From assembly GCA_050261915.1 (NCBI GenBank), contig JBLNDT010000005.1:1-61981 (forward strand): a stretch of 61,981 nucleotides of DNA. Direction: 5' to 3'. This DNA is from UBA699 sp050261915. Lineage in GTDB: Bacteria; Bacillota; Clostridia; Clostridiales; Clostridiaceae. Below, piece by piece: positions 23,192 through 33,007 of the stretch (position 1 is the stretch's first letter; every line of letters begins with the position of its first letter). The notes below the pieces were generated by a model that had not been told where the DNA came from, made no database searches, and was given only the letters and a program-made list of their open reading frames with translations. The translations under genes and the position numbers were made by a program.

Positions 23192-24094
23192 ATGAAAAAG
23201 GTTCTTTTGATTATGCTGATTTCAGTTCTTGCTATTTTTGCAGCAGGATGTACAAAATCAAGCAACACAAGCACAAACACTAATACTGAGGAAACTGACA
23301 AAAAAGCTGTGGTATCCCTTGTGGAGGATTTCGGGAAAAAACTTCAGATGGTTTCACTGCTGGCAGATAAAGATCAAGTAAGCAAAAGTATGCAGGATAA
23401 TTACAGCAATTACGTATCTGCAGAACTTATTGAAAAGTGGAAGGCTAATCCGACTCTTGCACCGGGGAGAATGGTTTCAAGTCCATGGCCTGACAGAATA
23501 GAAATAATATCAAATGAAAAGGTTTCTGAAGGTGACTTTAAGGTAACTGGCAATATAATAGAAATTACAAGTACAGAGGCATCAAATGGAGGAGCAGCTG
23601 CCAAAAGACCAATTTCCCTGGAGGTTAAAAAAATAGAAAACAGATGGTGGATTACAGGGGTGACTTTAGGGGAATATGAAGAGTCAAGGAATCCGGTATA
23701 TAAAAACACACAGTATGGATTTACATTCTCACTCCCAAAGACTTGGAAAGGGTACACAACTGTAACCGACAAGTGGGAAGGGGTTGGAATTGGTTCTGAT
23801 AAAGTTTTGGAGAGTGGCCCAATTATTCTTTTAAGACATCCAAGTTGGAGTGAAGCAGCTAAGAGGCAGGATATTCCCATAATGGTTTTTACAACAGCCC
23901 AGTGGGATATGCTTAAGAATGAAAAGTTTCATATAGGAGCAGCTCCAATAGGACCTAAGGAACTTGGAAGGAATTCAAAATACGTTCTTGCACTACCTGC
24001 CAGATATAATTTTGCATTCCTGCCAGGGTATGAAGAGGTAGAGAATATATTAAACAACAATGCACTTAAGGCATCTGATAATGATTTTAAATAA
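23192..24094 (+). CDS. lipoprotein of unknown function
   Basis: A 300-residue lipoprotein. The signal peptide ends in the lipobox FAAGC (Cys20), followed by a Ser/Thr/Asn linker. The middle (about 40-165) and the C-terminal part (about 175-290, YGFTFSLPKTWKGYTT) resemble domains common in Firmicute lipoproteins with a PsbP-like C-terminal fold, but no substrate is known. ATG 23171 precedes the ribosome site GGAGGTG, so 23192 is chosen. It converges with an ankyrin gene. Confidence 0.8.
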   Translation: MKKVLLIMLISVLAIFAAGCTKSSNTSTNTNTEETDKKAVVSLVEDFGKKLQMVSLLADKDQVSKSMQDNYSNYVSAELIEKWKANPTLAPGRMVSSPWPDRIEIISNEKVSEGDFKVTGNIIEITSTEASNGGAAAKRPISLEVKKIENRWWITGVTLGEYEESRNPVYKNTQYGFTFSLPKTWKGYTTVTDKWEGVGIGSDKVLESGPIILLRHPSWSEAAKRQDIPIMVFTTAQWDMLKNEKFHIGAAPIGPKELGRNSKYVLALPARYNFAFLPGYEEVENILNNNALKASDNDFK

Positions 24095-24101
24095 AGGAAA
24101 G

Positions 24102-24127
24102 CCCTGTTTTTTTAAACAGGGTTTTTT
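24102..24127. terminator. bidirectional terminator overlapping the ankyrin gene end
   Basis: CCCTGTTT pairs with AAACAGGG around four T and is followed by six T. The minus-strand gene stops inside it at 24112-24114. Confidence 0.8.
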
Positions 24128-24747
24128 CGTGCTCCGTATTTTTTTAGTATATTTTCAAATTTAATATTTTCACAAAAATTTAAAGGTGTGAGCCCTGCAG
24201 GAGTTTCTCCATTAATATCAAAACCAAGATCCAGCAGGGTTTTTAAAAATTCTTCGAAATTTTCAGGATTGAAGTCTATAAAGTCATCGTGAAGCAGGGT
24301 ATTTCCATATTTGTCACGAAGATTTATATCAGCGCCATGTTCTGCAAGAAGTTTTAACAGCTCTGATGAAAAACTGAAGGTGCAGTAAAAAACAGGAGAT
24401 TTTCCGGCTTTGTTCACCGCATTAGTATCTGCCCCTTTTTCAATGATATATTTTATTACATCCATTCTTGGGGTCATTCTAGCACAAAGCCTGTGCAGGG
24501 GAGTTTCGTGCAACTTGCTTAAACTGCTGTTAACATCCACTCCTTTATTTATAAGCAGTTTTATAATATCAAAATAATTTTTCTCACAATTGTCTATGGT
24601 GTAATGAAGTATACTTTCAAATTGGAAGTCCGAATTCAAATCAGGAGTGTTGTTTAAATAAGACTCTATTTCTTCATAATCTCCATTTGTTATTGATTTG
24701 TAAATTGTATTAGGTTTTGGCCCAAATAAACTTTTTAAAATGCTCAT
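24112..24747 (-). CDS. ankyrin-repeat protein
   Basis: A 211-residue soluble protein made of about five ankyrin repeats. Repeat cores such as ETPLHRLCARMTPRMDVIKY, GADTNAVNKAGKSPVFYCTF, HGADINLRDKYGNTLLH and GFDINGETPAGLTPLNF are clear. It probably binds a protein partner, which is unknown. The site GGAGG precedes the ATG. It lies alone between a lipoprotein gene and a divergent c-di-GMP enzyme. Confidence 0.88.
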   Translation of the reverse strand: MSILKSLFGPKPNTIYKSITNGDYEEIESYLNNTPDLNSDFQFESILHYTIDNCEKNYFDIIKLLINKGVDVNSSLSKLHETPLHRLCARMTPRMDVIKYIIEKGADTNAVNKAGKSPVFYCTFSFSSELLKLLAEHGADINLRDKYGNTLLHDDFIDFNPENFEEFLKTLLDLGFDINGETPAGLTPLNFCENIKFENILKKYGARKNPV

Positions 24748-24910
24748 GTATTATTTTCCTCCAAAGGTTAATAGATGACTATAAGTTAATACTATCATAC
24801 TGTGTAAAAATTTCAAACAAATACAATACATAATGTTTGTGGAATATTCTGAAAGATTACGATATAATATGATTATACTTAAAATGAAGGGTGTTACAAG
24901 GTGTCATAAT

Positions 24911-26767
24911 ATGGAAATTGCATTAGTTTTAATAGGGCTGCTTATATTTTATTTTATTTTTGAAAGAAATAGAAAGTTATCTAAATTAAACAATGAACAT
25001 AAATTTGATACAGCATATCTTGACAATCTTATGGAAAATTCAAATGACGGCATATTGCTTCTAGATAATAATGACAAAATCATTAAAGCAAATGAAGCCT
25101 TTGAAAGGATTTTTCAATATAAGAGTGAGGATATAAAAGGAGTATGCTGTAATGATATTATAGCAACTGATGATACCAGGGATGCCTATGAAGCTTCAAG
25201 GATAATACTAGAGGGGGGCACCTACAGCACTGAAACCAAAAGAGCACGTAAGGATGGAGTCTTGATCGATGTGCATTTAATTGCATTTCCTGTAATTATT
25301 GAAAATAACCAAGTAGGGTTATGTGCAATATACAGTGACCTATCCTCAAAGAAAAAAGCGGAAAGGGAACTGGAGCTGCAGCAAAATTATTTCACTCAGC
25401 TTTTTGAAAATTCACCGGAAGCAATCTGCATTATAGATAATAAAGATAGATTTATAAATGTAAACTCAGCCTTTGAAAAGCTATTTGGATATTCTAAGGA
25501 TGAGCTTATAAACCAATATCTTAATGATAGAATTGTTCAGCCGGATTCCATAGAGGAGGCAACAAATATATCAAAGAGAGTTATAAGTGGAAGTATTATA
25601 GAGGAGGAAACCTATAGGATGAGAAAGGATGGTAGTCTTGTGGAAGTTTGTATACTGGGCTACCCTATACTATTTCATGAAAAACAGATTGGTGTTTTTG
25701 GCATATACAGAGATATTGCAGAAAAAAAGAAGTTTGAAAGAGAATTAAAATATTTAAGCTATCACGACCAGCTGACTGGTTTGTATAACAGAAGATTTTT
25801 TGAGGAGCAATTAAAAGTTATTGATAAAGAAATAAATTTTCCACTATCTGTTTTTATGGCGGATGTTAATGGATTAAAGCTTGTTAATGATTCTTTTGGA
25901 CATACCAGGGGAGACGAGCTTCTTAAAAAGGTTGTTGAGATACTTAGAAAATGCTGCAAGGCAGAGGATATTATAGCAAGATTAGGAGGAGATGAATTTG
26001 TTATTCTTTCCCCTAAAACCACCGCTGAAGATGCCAGGGAAAAAGCTGCCGGTATAAAGGCTGAGGCCTTGCAGCATAAGTCAGGCTCGGTAGATATATC
26101 CATTTCAATTGGATTTGAGACCAAATATTCAGCTGAAGAAAATATTTTAGGCATCATCAAAAAGGCAGAAGATCACATGTATAAGAATAAGTTGTTTGAA
26201 AGTCCAAGCATGAGGGGGAAAACCATTAACACAATAATAAGTACACTTCATGAGAAAAATAAGCGGGAAGAACAGCATTCCCACAGGGTTTCGGCTTTAT
26301 GTGTAAGTATTGGACAAGCCCTTGGCCTTAACAGTGAAGAAATAGCAGAGCTTAAAACAGTGGGACTTCTCCACGATATAGGGAAGATAGCAATAGACGA
26401 GAATATATTAAACAAGCCCGGAAAGCTTACGGAACTTGAATGGGAGGTAATAAAACGTCATTCTGAAATAGGCTACAGGATTCTTGGAACAGTAAGTCAC
26501 ATGTCAGAAATGGCTGAATATGTCCTTGCCCATCATGAAAGATGGGATGGAAAAGGATACCCTAAAGGGTTGAAAGGAGAGAAGATACCTCTTAATTCAA
26601 GAATTATATGTATTGCTGACACATATGACGCCATGACCAGCGAAAGAAGTTATAGAAGTGCAATGAGTGAGGAAACTGCCATAAAAGAAATTTTGGATAA
26701 TGCAGGAACTCAATTCGATCCTAAGCTTGCAGAAATATTTGTTAATAAAGTAATAAAATCAGTTTAA
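24911..26767 (+). CDS. PAS-PAS-GGDEF-HD-GYP c-di-GMP enzyme
   Basis: A 619-residue membrane-anchored signalling protein. One N-terminal helix (IALVLIGLLIFYFIF) is followed by two PAS domains (about 40-160 and 165-285), a GGDEF domain (LSYHDQLTGLYNRRFFEEQL, ARLGGDEFVIL) and an HD-GYP phosphodiesterase (LLHDIGKIAIDENIL, HHERWDGKGYPKGL). Both active motifs are intact. The inhibitory I-site is not canonical (KAED). The longer frame from 24833 lacks a ribosome site; ATG 24911 follows AAGGTG. Its GGDEF-HD-GYP part is closely similar to the protein at 46855. It could make or destroy c-di-GMP depending on the PAS signal. Confidence 0.9.
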   Translation: MEIALVLIGLLIFYFIFERNRKLSKLNNEHKFDTAYLDNLMENSNDGILLLDNNDKIIKANEAFERIFQYKSEDIKGVCCNDIIATDDTRDAYEASRIILEGGTYSTETKRARKDGVLIDVHLIAFPVIIENNQVGLCAIYSDLSSKKKAERELELQQNYFTQLFENSPEAICIIDNKDRFINVNSAFEKLFGYSKDELINQYLNDRIVQPDSIEEATNISKRVISGSIIEEETYRMRKDGSLVEVCILGYPILFHEKQIGVFGIYRDIAEKKKFERELKYLSYHDQLTGLYNRRFFEEQLKVIDKEINFPLSVFMADVNGLKLVNDSFGHTRGDELLKKVVEILRKCCKAEDIIARLGGDEFVILSPKTTAEDAREKAAGIKAEALQHKSGSVDISISIGFETKYSAEENILGIIKKAEDHMYKNKLFESPSMRGKTINTIISTLHEKNKREEQHSHRVSALCVSIGQALGLNSEEIAELKTVGLLHDIGKIAIDENILNKPGKLTELEWEVIKRHSEIGYRILGTVSHMSEMAEYVLAHHERWDGKGYPKGLKGEKIPLNSRIICIADTYDAMTSERSYRSAMSEETAIKEILDNAGTQFDPKLAEIFVNKVIKSV

Positions 26768-26825
26768 TATAAATAAATAGCAATTTAAATTAATATAAAG
26801 CTGTAATACCGGAAGGGGGATCATA

Positions 26826-29231
26826 ATGAATAACATGGATAAGTATTTAGTGCCTTTTGAAAAGCTAAAAAGGATATGCAATTTTGAGGAGGAGCTGGAT
26901 TTCTGCAAGACCTCATTGGATGCTTCACCCCTTGAAGGGGTTATTGGCCAGCACAGGGCTGTTAAGTCTATGGAGTTTGGCTTAAATGTAAATGCCCCTG
27001 GCTACAATATTTTTGTAGTTGGACCAACAGGAACTGGAAAAACCACTTACACCCAAGCTGTTGTTACAAGGGCTGCAGCAAAAGGTCGTGTACCTGATGA
27101 CTGGTGTTATATAAATAACTTTACTGATCCAGACAAGCCTATTGCGGTTTCACTTCCTGCGGGACAAGGACGTATTTTCCAGGATGATATGGAGGAACTC
27201 ATCTCATATTTGAAGGTTTCCATACCAAAAGCCTTTGAAAGCAGTGATTATGAGCAGCAAAAGGACAATATAATTCAGGCGGTTCAGGAAAAAATGGAAC
27301 AGAGTTTTCATAGCCTTGAAGATGAGGCTCAAAAGGCTGGTTTTAGCGTAAAGCAGATGCCCACTAGATTTATTTTTGTACCTATGAAAGCGGATAGGCC
27401 ATTATCTCCTGAAGAATATGACAAGCTTTCTGTACAGGAAAGGATGGAGTTGGATGAAAAAGGGCACAAACTTGAAAAAAAGCTTGATGAAACCTTTAGA
27501 AACGGACAGCTCCTTGAAAAGAAGGCAAAGGAAGAAATAGAAGAACTTGAAAAACACATAGTGAATTTTGCAGTTGGACCTAAGATAACTAAACTTAAAG
27601 AAAAATATGAAAAACATCCAAAAATCATTGATTATCTTGAGGCTGTACTAGCCGATATAACAGAAAACCATACTATATTCAGAGGGCAGGGAACAGCACA
27701 GATGAAACAGTCTGTTCTAGGACCTGTTGACATTGCAGGAGATGAATTTGAACCATATAGCGTAAATCTTTTTATCAATAATGAAAAAACGGTTGGGGCA
27801 CCTGTGGTTATTGAACCAAACCCATACTATTACAATGTTTTTGGTAAAATTGAATATAAAAATCAGATGTATTCCATGAGTACAAACTTTTCAATGGTTA
27901 AGGCTGGAGCTCTTCACAGGGCGAATGGGGGATACCTTATTTTACAGGCAAAGGATGTTTTAATGGATCCATTTGCCTGGGATACATTAAAAAAGGCACT
28001 TAAGTATGGAAATGCTGTGGTAGAAAATATTGGGGAGCAGTACAGGTTTGTTCCTACAGAAACCTTAAGGCCGGAACCAATACCTTTGGATATAAAAATT
28101 ATCCTTATTGGAAGTCCTATGTTGTTTTATTATTTGGGATATGATGAGGATTTTCAAAAACTCTTTAAGGTAAAGGTTGATTTTGATATTGAAATGCCGA
28201 GAAACAAAGAGAATATAATGCAATATGCATCCTTTGTAAGTAATCTTTGCAATAGTGAAAACCTGAAGCATTTTAATGTATCGGGACTTGCCAGGGTTAT
28301 TGAATACGGCTCAAGGCTTGCAGAGGACCAAAACAAACTTTCCACAAGGTTTAATGAACTAAATGAACTTGTATACGAAGCAACGGTACTTGCCCAGAGT
28401 GAAAATGCAGAATTTGTTGAAGCACATCATGTGGACAAGGCTATTAAGCATAGAAGATATCGTTCAAACAGAATTGAAGAAAAAATTCAAGAGATGATAA
28501 TTGAAGGAAAGATAATTATAAATACCGAAGGAGCTGTGGTTGGGCAGATAAATGGATTGTCTGTAATTCAGCTTGGTGGCTATTCCTTTGGACAACCTTC
28601 CCGTATAACTGCAAGAACATATACAGGGCGAGGGGGTATAATTAACATTGAAAGAGAAACTGAAATGAGCGGCAGTATTCATTCTAAAGGGGTTATGACA
28701 CTAACAGGATATCTTGGCGGAAAGTTTGCTCAGAAAAAACCTTTGGCCCTTACTGCTCAAATCACCTTTGAACAAAGCTATGAAGGTGTAGATGGTGACA
28801 GTGCTTCTAGTGCAGAACTTTATGCCATTCTATCAAGCTTGGCAGATGTTCCTCTAAAACAAAGCCTTGCAGTTACAGGCTCCGTGGATCAGCGAGGTGA
28901 AATTCAGCCTATTGGTGGTGTTAATGAAAAAATTGAAGGCTTCTTTGACATATGCTCAGCCAAGGGTTTAACAGGAGATCAAGGTGTTGTTATACCAATA
29001 CAAAATGTAGACAATCTTATGCTCAAAGATGAGGTGCTGGAAGCTGTTAAGGCGGATAAGTTCCATATATATTCAGTTAAAACCATAAATGAAGGAATTG
29101 AACTTCTAACAGGAATACCTGCTGGTGAACCAGATAAGGAAGGCTGTTATCCTGAAGGAACAATATTCGATCTTGTAGACAAGAAATTAAAGGGATTTAA
29201 TGAAGGTTTAATAAATGATAAAGATAAATAG
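26826..29231 (+). CDS. Lon-like ATP-dependent protease (AAA_32 type)
   Basis: An 801-residue cytoplasmic protease of the LonB-related family without N-terminal membrane helices. Walker A is VVGPTGTGKTTY near residue 67, followed by an insertion rich in charged helices (about 120-270). The AAA core continues to about 540, and the Lon protease domain carries the catalytic Ser in GDSASSAEL and the Lys in GGVNEKIEGFFD. It degrades misfolded or regulatory proteins using ATP. The start follows GAAGGGGGA. It sits between two c-di-GMP genes with its own terminator. Confidence 0.92.
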   Translation: MNNMDKYLVPFEKLKRICNFEEELDFCKTSLDASPLEGVIGQHRAVKSMEFGLNVNAPGYNIFVVGPTGTGKTTYTQAVVTRAAAKGRVPDDWCYINNFTDPDKPIAVSLPAGQGRIFQDDMEELISYLKVSIPKAFESSDYEQQKDNIIQAVQEKMEQSFHSLEDEAQKAGFSVKQMPTRFIFVPMKADRPLSPEEYDKLSVQERMELDEKGHKLEKKLDETFRNGQLLEKKAKEEIEELEKHIVNFAVGPKITKLKEKYEKHPKIIDYLEAVLADITENHTIFRGQGTAQMKQSVLGPVDIAGDEFEPYSVNLFINNEKTVGAPVVIEPNPYYYNVFGKIEYKNQMYSMSTNFSMVKAGALHRANGGYLILQAKDVLMDPFAWDTLKKALKYGNAVVENIGEQYRFVPTETLRPEPIPLDIKIILIGSPMLFYYLGYDEDFQKLFKVKVDFDIEMPRNKENIMQYASFVSNLCNSENLKHFNVSGLARVIEYGSRLAEDQNKLSTRFNELNELVYEATVLAQSENAEFVEAHHVDKAIKHRRYRSNRIEEKIQEMIIEGKIIINTEGAVVGQINGLSVIQLGGYSFGQPSRITARTYTGRGGIINIERETEMSGSIHSKGVMTLTGYLGGKFAQKKPLALTAQITFEQSYEGVDGDSASSAELYAILSSLADVPLKQSLAVTGSVDQRGEIQPIGGVNEKIEGFFDICSAKGLTGDQGVVIPIQNVDNLMLKDEVLEAVKADKFHIYSVKTINEGIELLTGIPAGEPDKEGCYPEGTIFDLVDKKLKGFNEGLINDKDK

Positions 29232-29240
29232 AAAGCAAAG

Positions 29241-29270
29241 GCTTGGCTTTAAGCTAAGCTTTTCTTTATT
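29241..29270 (+). terminator. intrinsic terminator of the Lon-like gene
   Basis: GCTTGGCT pairs with AGCTAAGC with one wobble, followed by TTTTCTTT. Confidence 0.75.
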
Positions 29271-29344
29271 TTTAAACTAAAGAAATTATTTAACTTTACG
29301 ATAACATAAATACATATTCAAAAGAAAACCAAGGAGATTATCGT

Positions 29345-31108
29345 ATGACAAAACGCAGCAAGTTTTCACAGTTTATAGATGATATTAAGGATTCTGGTAT
29401 TGAGGAATTGGCTTCAGGTATTTTGGAAACCCTGGGCTTTGGTGTTTTAATTATAGAAATTGATAATCGGGAAATAGTATATGCAAATTCAAGGCTTCTT
29501 CAAATGTGGGGAGGAAGTAATGAAAATATTATAGGCAGTTATTGCCATGGTCTTATTTGTTCTTCCAGTGAGGGCAAGTGTTTTATTATTGATGGGCAGC
29601 TGGCGGAGAATTCTGAACAAATGCTTATTCGGGAAGATGGAACAAAGCTTCCTATAATAAAAACCGCAGCTCAAATAACAATTAATGGTAAAAACTACCT
29701 TGTAGAAAGCGTAGTGGACAATTCGGAAAGAAAAAATATGCAGGATATAATTGAAAAGGCAAATGATAACCTTAAGCTTGAGATAAATGCCCATGAAAAA
29801 ACGAAAAATAAGATGCAGCACATTGCTTTTCATGATTTTCTTACAGGGCTTCCAAACAGAATGCTTTTTATTGAAAAACTGAATAATGCAATAATGACTG
29901 CAGATTCCATGGACAAAATGCTTGCAATAATGTTCCTGGATTTGGACGGGTTTAAAATGATAAACGACACCATGGGACATTTAGCTGGAGATCTTTTATT
30001 GGGAGCCGTATCCAACCGGCTTGTGGAGCAGCTAGGGGAAGGGGTTTCAATTGCAAGAGTAGGTGGAGACGAGTTTATAATATTAATAGAAGATATTATA
30101 AATCATGATGAAGTAAAATTTGCTGCTGATAACATATTAAAATGCTTTAACCAGCATTTTAAAATTCAGGAACAAGATTTTTTCATTACCACCAGCATAG
30201 GAATTTCAACTTATCCCGCAGATGGAAATGATGCTGAAGTCCTTATAAAAAATGCTGATATAGCAATGTACAGTGCAAAGGGCAAAGGTAGAAACCAATA
30301 TGTTTTCTGCACCCCTGTGATGAAAAACAACGTGGCTGAAACTACAAAATTAAGCAACCATTTATACAGGGCTTTAGAAAAAGGAGAGCTTGAAGTATAT
30401 TATCAGCCTCAAATAAACTGTATCACAAATAAAATAATAGGCTTGGAGGCTTTGCTTAGATGGAACCATCCGGAGCTTGGGCTTATATCTCCTGCAAAAT
30501 TTATTCCTATTGCGGAACAGACAGGGCTTATAATGTCCATCGGGGAATGGGTTATACGTACTGCCTGCATACAAAATAAAGCATGGCAGGATGCGGGGCT
30601 TCAACCTGTTAAAGTAGCTGTTAATTTATCTGTAAGGCAGTTTCAGGACCAAAATATAATAAAACAGGTATCAAACATTTTGGAGGAGACCAAATTGGAT
30701 TCAAAGTACCTGGAACTTGAAATTACTGAGAGTATAGCCATGAAGGAAACAGGTTACGTTATTGAAATTTTAAATGCATTTAAAGAAATGGGCATAGACA
30801 TTTCAATAGATGACTTTGGTACCGAATATTCATGTCTTAGATACTTAAAACAACTTCCGGTGGACAGGATAAAAATTGCTATGCCATTCATTCAGGGTAT
30901 TGATGTAAGCGACAAGGATGAGGCTATAGCAAAGGCAATAATTGTTCTTGCAAAAAGTATGAAGCTTAGAGTTATAGCAGAAGGGGTTGAAACAAAAGGT
31001 CAGCTTTCATTCCTTTCAGGAAATATGTGTGATGAGGTTCAAGGCTATTATTACTATAAGCCTTTACCGTCAAATGAAATAGAAAAACTACTAAAACAAG
31101 GGCACTAA
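29345..31108 (+). CDS. PAS-GGDEF-EAL c-di-GMP enzyme
   Basis: A 587-residue soluble protein with PAS (about 20-130), GGDEF (about 155-320; FHDFLTGLPNRMLF, ARVGGDEFIIL) and EAL (about 335-585; GLEALLRWNHPELG, EITESIAM, IDDFGTEYS, AEGVETKGQ). Key catalytic residues look intact in both halves. The PAS domain has an uncommon Cys/His cluster, SYCHGLICSSSEGKC, of a type seen in some redox or metal PAS domains. No I-site is present. It could act as cyclase, phosphodiesterase or both. The site AAGGAG precedes the ATG. Its stop codon overlaps that of the convergent gene. Confidence 0.92.
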   Translation: MTKRSKFSQFIDDIKDSGIEELASGILETLGFGVLIIEIDNREIVYANSRLLQMWGGSNENIIGSYCHGLICSSSEGKCFIIDGQLAENSEQMLIREDGTKLPIIKTAAQITINGKNYLVESVVDNSERKNMQDIIEKANDNLKLEINAHEKTKNKMQHIAFHDFLTGLPNRMLFIEKLNNAIMTADSMDKMLAIMFLDLDGFKMINDTMGHLAGDLLLGAVSNRLVEQLGEGVSIARVGGDEFIILIEDIINHDEVKFAADNILKCFNQHFKIQEQDFFITTSIGISTYPADGNDAEVLIKNADIAMYSAKGKGRNQYVFCTPVMKNNVAETTKLSNHLYRALEKGELEVYYQPQINCITNKIIGLEALLRWNHPELGLISPAKFIPIAEQTGLIMSIGEWVIRTACIQNKAWQDAGLQPVKVAVNLSVRQFQDQNIIKQVSNILEETKLDSKYLELEITESIAMKETGYVIEILNAFKEMGIDISIDDFGTEYSCLRYLKQLPVDRIKIAMPFIQGIDVSDKDEAIAKAIIVLAKSMKLRVIAEGVETKGQLSFLSGNMCDEVQGYYYYKPLPSNEIEKLLKQGH

Positions 31109-31123
31109 TTTGTGCCCATTTTG
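31100..31123. terminator. terminator shared by overlapping convergent genes
   Basis: GGGCAC pairs with GTGCCC around TAATTT. The loop and left arm contain the stop codons of both the plus and minus genes. A T-rich run follows on each strand. Confidence 0.75.
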
Positions 31124-32370
31124 TCTTTTATAAGAAAAATATTGTTTTTTCTTGAAGTATCAAGACTCTCAAAAAAGGTGCAGAACCTCTCTTGCCATTT
31201 TGGCACATCTTCTCCGTAATTCATGTGGTTTAAAAGTACTGCAAGCTCTAAAGGCTCTAAAATGTTGAATAAATAATTGAACTCCTCTTCAAATATACAG
31301 TCTGCTTCAAAAATATCAATTAAGTCATAGATGCTTGTAATATGAGTTTTTATTATTACAGCTTTATCAGATACAAATCTGCATTCTCTAATTTCTTCAG
31401 TGAGGTTTCTAAAAATTTCATCATCAACTCTTTTTCCTTCAACATACACCAATTCAGGTTTTTTAATTTCATATATAGGATTTATGAAAAGTGTATTCAA
31501 GGTGCTATTTTCTAAAGAAGATATAAGTCTTGGACAAATGCTCAAAACAGATTTGTATATATAGGTTTTGTAAAACTCATTTGATATGTTGTGAAAAATA
31601 CATATCTGCTCGGCTGCATCTTGGAGTTTATGTGTTAATTCCTCTTTGGTTATGGAATAAAGCTGCCTTGTTATATAAAAAATGTCTGAAGTTTCAATAT
31701 CAAGCTTAAGAAGGTCCTTGCCTGAAAGAATTCTTCCAGTTAGGTTTGTTATAACCATGTCAAAAACATTTAAAAGGAGGTCTTGATAGCTGCTGTTAAA
31801 ACCCCTTAGCAGGGAATTTATTTCATTGCTTTGGTAGTTGCTGCAGAAATTATTTTCAAAACATAAGCATTCAAGGTAAGTGTGCATGTAATCTATACCT
31901 TGAAGTTCTGAAATATCAAGGCTTAAGGGGTAATCTATGGATCCGGAACCTAAACATGGAAAAAAGTCCATGTCATAATCCACAAAAAATGATTCAAGCC
32001 CATATCCTAGAGTGTCATTATAGGCAATATTATCTGTGATTAATTTTGTGTCCCTGGCTAGTATAAGAAGCTCCTTTGATTCCTGAAATTTCAGCTTAAT
32101 TATTTCATTCCCATGTTTAAAGAGCTGAGATAGAGGTGTGCTAATAAATTCATGCATTGCTTTGTTTTCATCCGGAAGGCTCTTAAGATACATTTCAATA
32201 GTAAAATATATGGATTGTAGCAGATCCTGTGCCTTTTCCACTTTGATTGAGCTGCTTTCGCCCTTAGTGTACCTTTCTATTTGATGTGCTATAAGCTCAA
32301 GGCACTGAATTTGTATATTTTCCAGGTCAGAATCCTGAAGCCTTGTTTGCAGGGATAAAATATTATTCAT
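31105..32370 (-). CDS. DUF6179-like protein
   Basis: A 421-residue soluble, mostly helical protein. The front (LSLQTRLQDSDLENIQIQCL then ELIAHQIERYTKGESSS) matches DUF6179 as I recall it. Function is unknown. The longer frame to 32490 lies inside the preceding gene. ATG 32370 is chosen because GGAGGAGGAAG lies just before it, within the end of the DUF6323-like gene, and start and upstream stop overlap by eight bases (translational coupling). These two families commonly occur as a pair in Clostridia. Confidence 0.8.
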   Translation of the reverse strand: MNNILSLQTRLQDSDLENIQIQCLELIAHQIERYTKGESSSIKVEKAQDLLQSIYFTIEMYLKSLPDENKAMHEFISTPLSQLFKHGNEIIKLKFQESKELLILARDTKLITDNIAYNDTLGYGLESFFVDYDMDFFPCLGSGSIDYPLSLDISELQGIDYMHTYLECLCFENNFCSNYQSNEINSLLRGFNSSYQDLLLNVFDMVITNLTGRILSGKDLLKLDIETSDIFYITRQLYSITKEELTHKLQDAAEQICIFHNISNEFYKTYIYKSVLSICPRLISSLENSTLNTLFINPIYEIKKPELVYVEGKRVDDEIFRNLTEEIRECRFVSDKAVIIKTHITSIYDLIDIFEADCIFEEEFNYLFNILEPLELAVLLNHMNYGEDVPKWQERFCTFFESLDTSRKNNIFLIKDKMGTN

Positions 32371-32839
32371 AATCTTCCTCCTCCTCTTCTTCATCTTCAC
32401 AAAAAATTTCTCCATAGCGTATAGCTTTTGCCATTCTTTCAAGATAGCGATGCTGCAGAAGTTCCATTGAGCCTTGGCATTTTCGGTCAAAATAATCCTT
32501 CATTAGTGAGATTAATTCATCATCACTTAATTCGTCTAAAGTTTCATTTTTAAAATAGTAGAAGGTTTCTATTAGATCGTTTATTGTTTCAGTATAATTA
32601 AACTGAGAGATATAGGGAGAATCACAAAACTCAGCAATGAGTTTGTTTATTATTCCGCCCTTGAATTCAATGCGCCCGTTTGCCTTAAGGGCTTCAGTTC
32701 GTGTTTCAACCAATGAAACAGCGTCTTTAAATGAAAGCTTTAATCCATAAGTCCAGGTTAATTCGTTGCAGCTTATTATTTCAGCAACTGCAAGCTTATT
32801 CACAAGGTTTGAGGGTATAGGCATAAAATTATGATCCAA
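32363..32839 (-). CDS. DUF6323-like protein
   Basis: A 158-residue soluble protein. GRIEFKGGIINKLIAEFCDS and FYYFKNETLDELSDDELI are the conserved text of DUF6323, again from memory. The C-terminus is a run of acidic residues (CEDEEEEEEDYE). The start is probably TTG at 32839 after AGAAGATG, or ATG at 32824. Codons of its acidic tail double as the ribosome site of the next gene. Function is unknown. Confidence 0.8.
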   Translation of the reverse strand: MDHNFMPIPSNLVNKLAVAEIISCNELTWTYGLKLSFKDAVSLVETRTEALKANGRIEFKGGIINKLIAEFCDSPYISQFNYTETINDLIETFYYFKNETLDELSDDELISLMKDYFDRKCQGSMELLQHRYLERMAKAIRYGEIFCEDEEEEEEDYE

Positions 32840-32867
32840 AATATCATCTTCTTTCTAAAAAAAACTA

Positions 32868-32897
32868 TTGACAAGAGAGTTCGAATTGTGATATAGT
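32868..32897 (+). promoter_or_regulatory. sigma-A promoter of a short leader transcript
   Basis: TTGACA (32868-32873) and TATAGT (32892-32897) are 18 bases apart. It points toward the HD-domain gene and diverges from the DUF6323 gene. Confidence 0.75.
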
Positions 32898-32903
32898 ATA
32901 GAT

Positions 32904-33007
32904 GTAGAACTATATATTAATGATATAATTGCTCTAAATTTAATATTATCATGAACAAATAATAAAGTCAAGATTATCACCCGCAGAATTCTGCGGGTTT
33001 CTTTTTT
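32904..33007 (+). ncRNA. putative leader or small RNA ending in a terminator
   Basis: From the promoter above, a transcript of about 100 bases would run to a strong terminator: CCCGCAGAATTCTGCGGG (32980-32997), a perfect palindrome, followed by TTTCTTTTTT. No ribosome site with a credible frame is visible. The HD gene starts 58 bases further on and has no evident promoter of its own, so this is either an attenuated leader or an independent small RNA. Confidence 0.55.
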
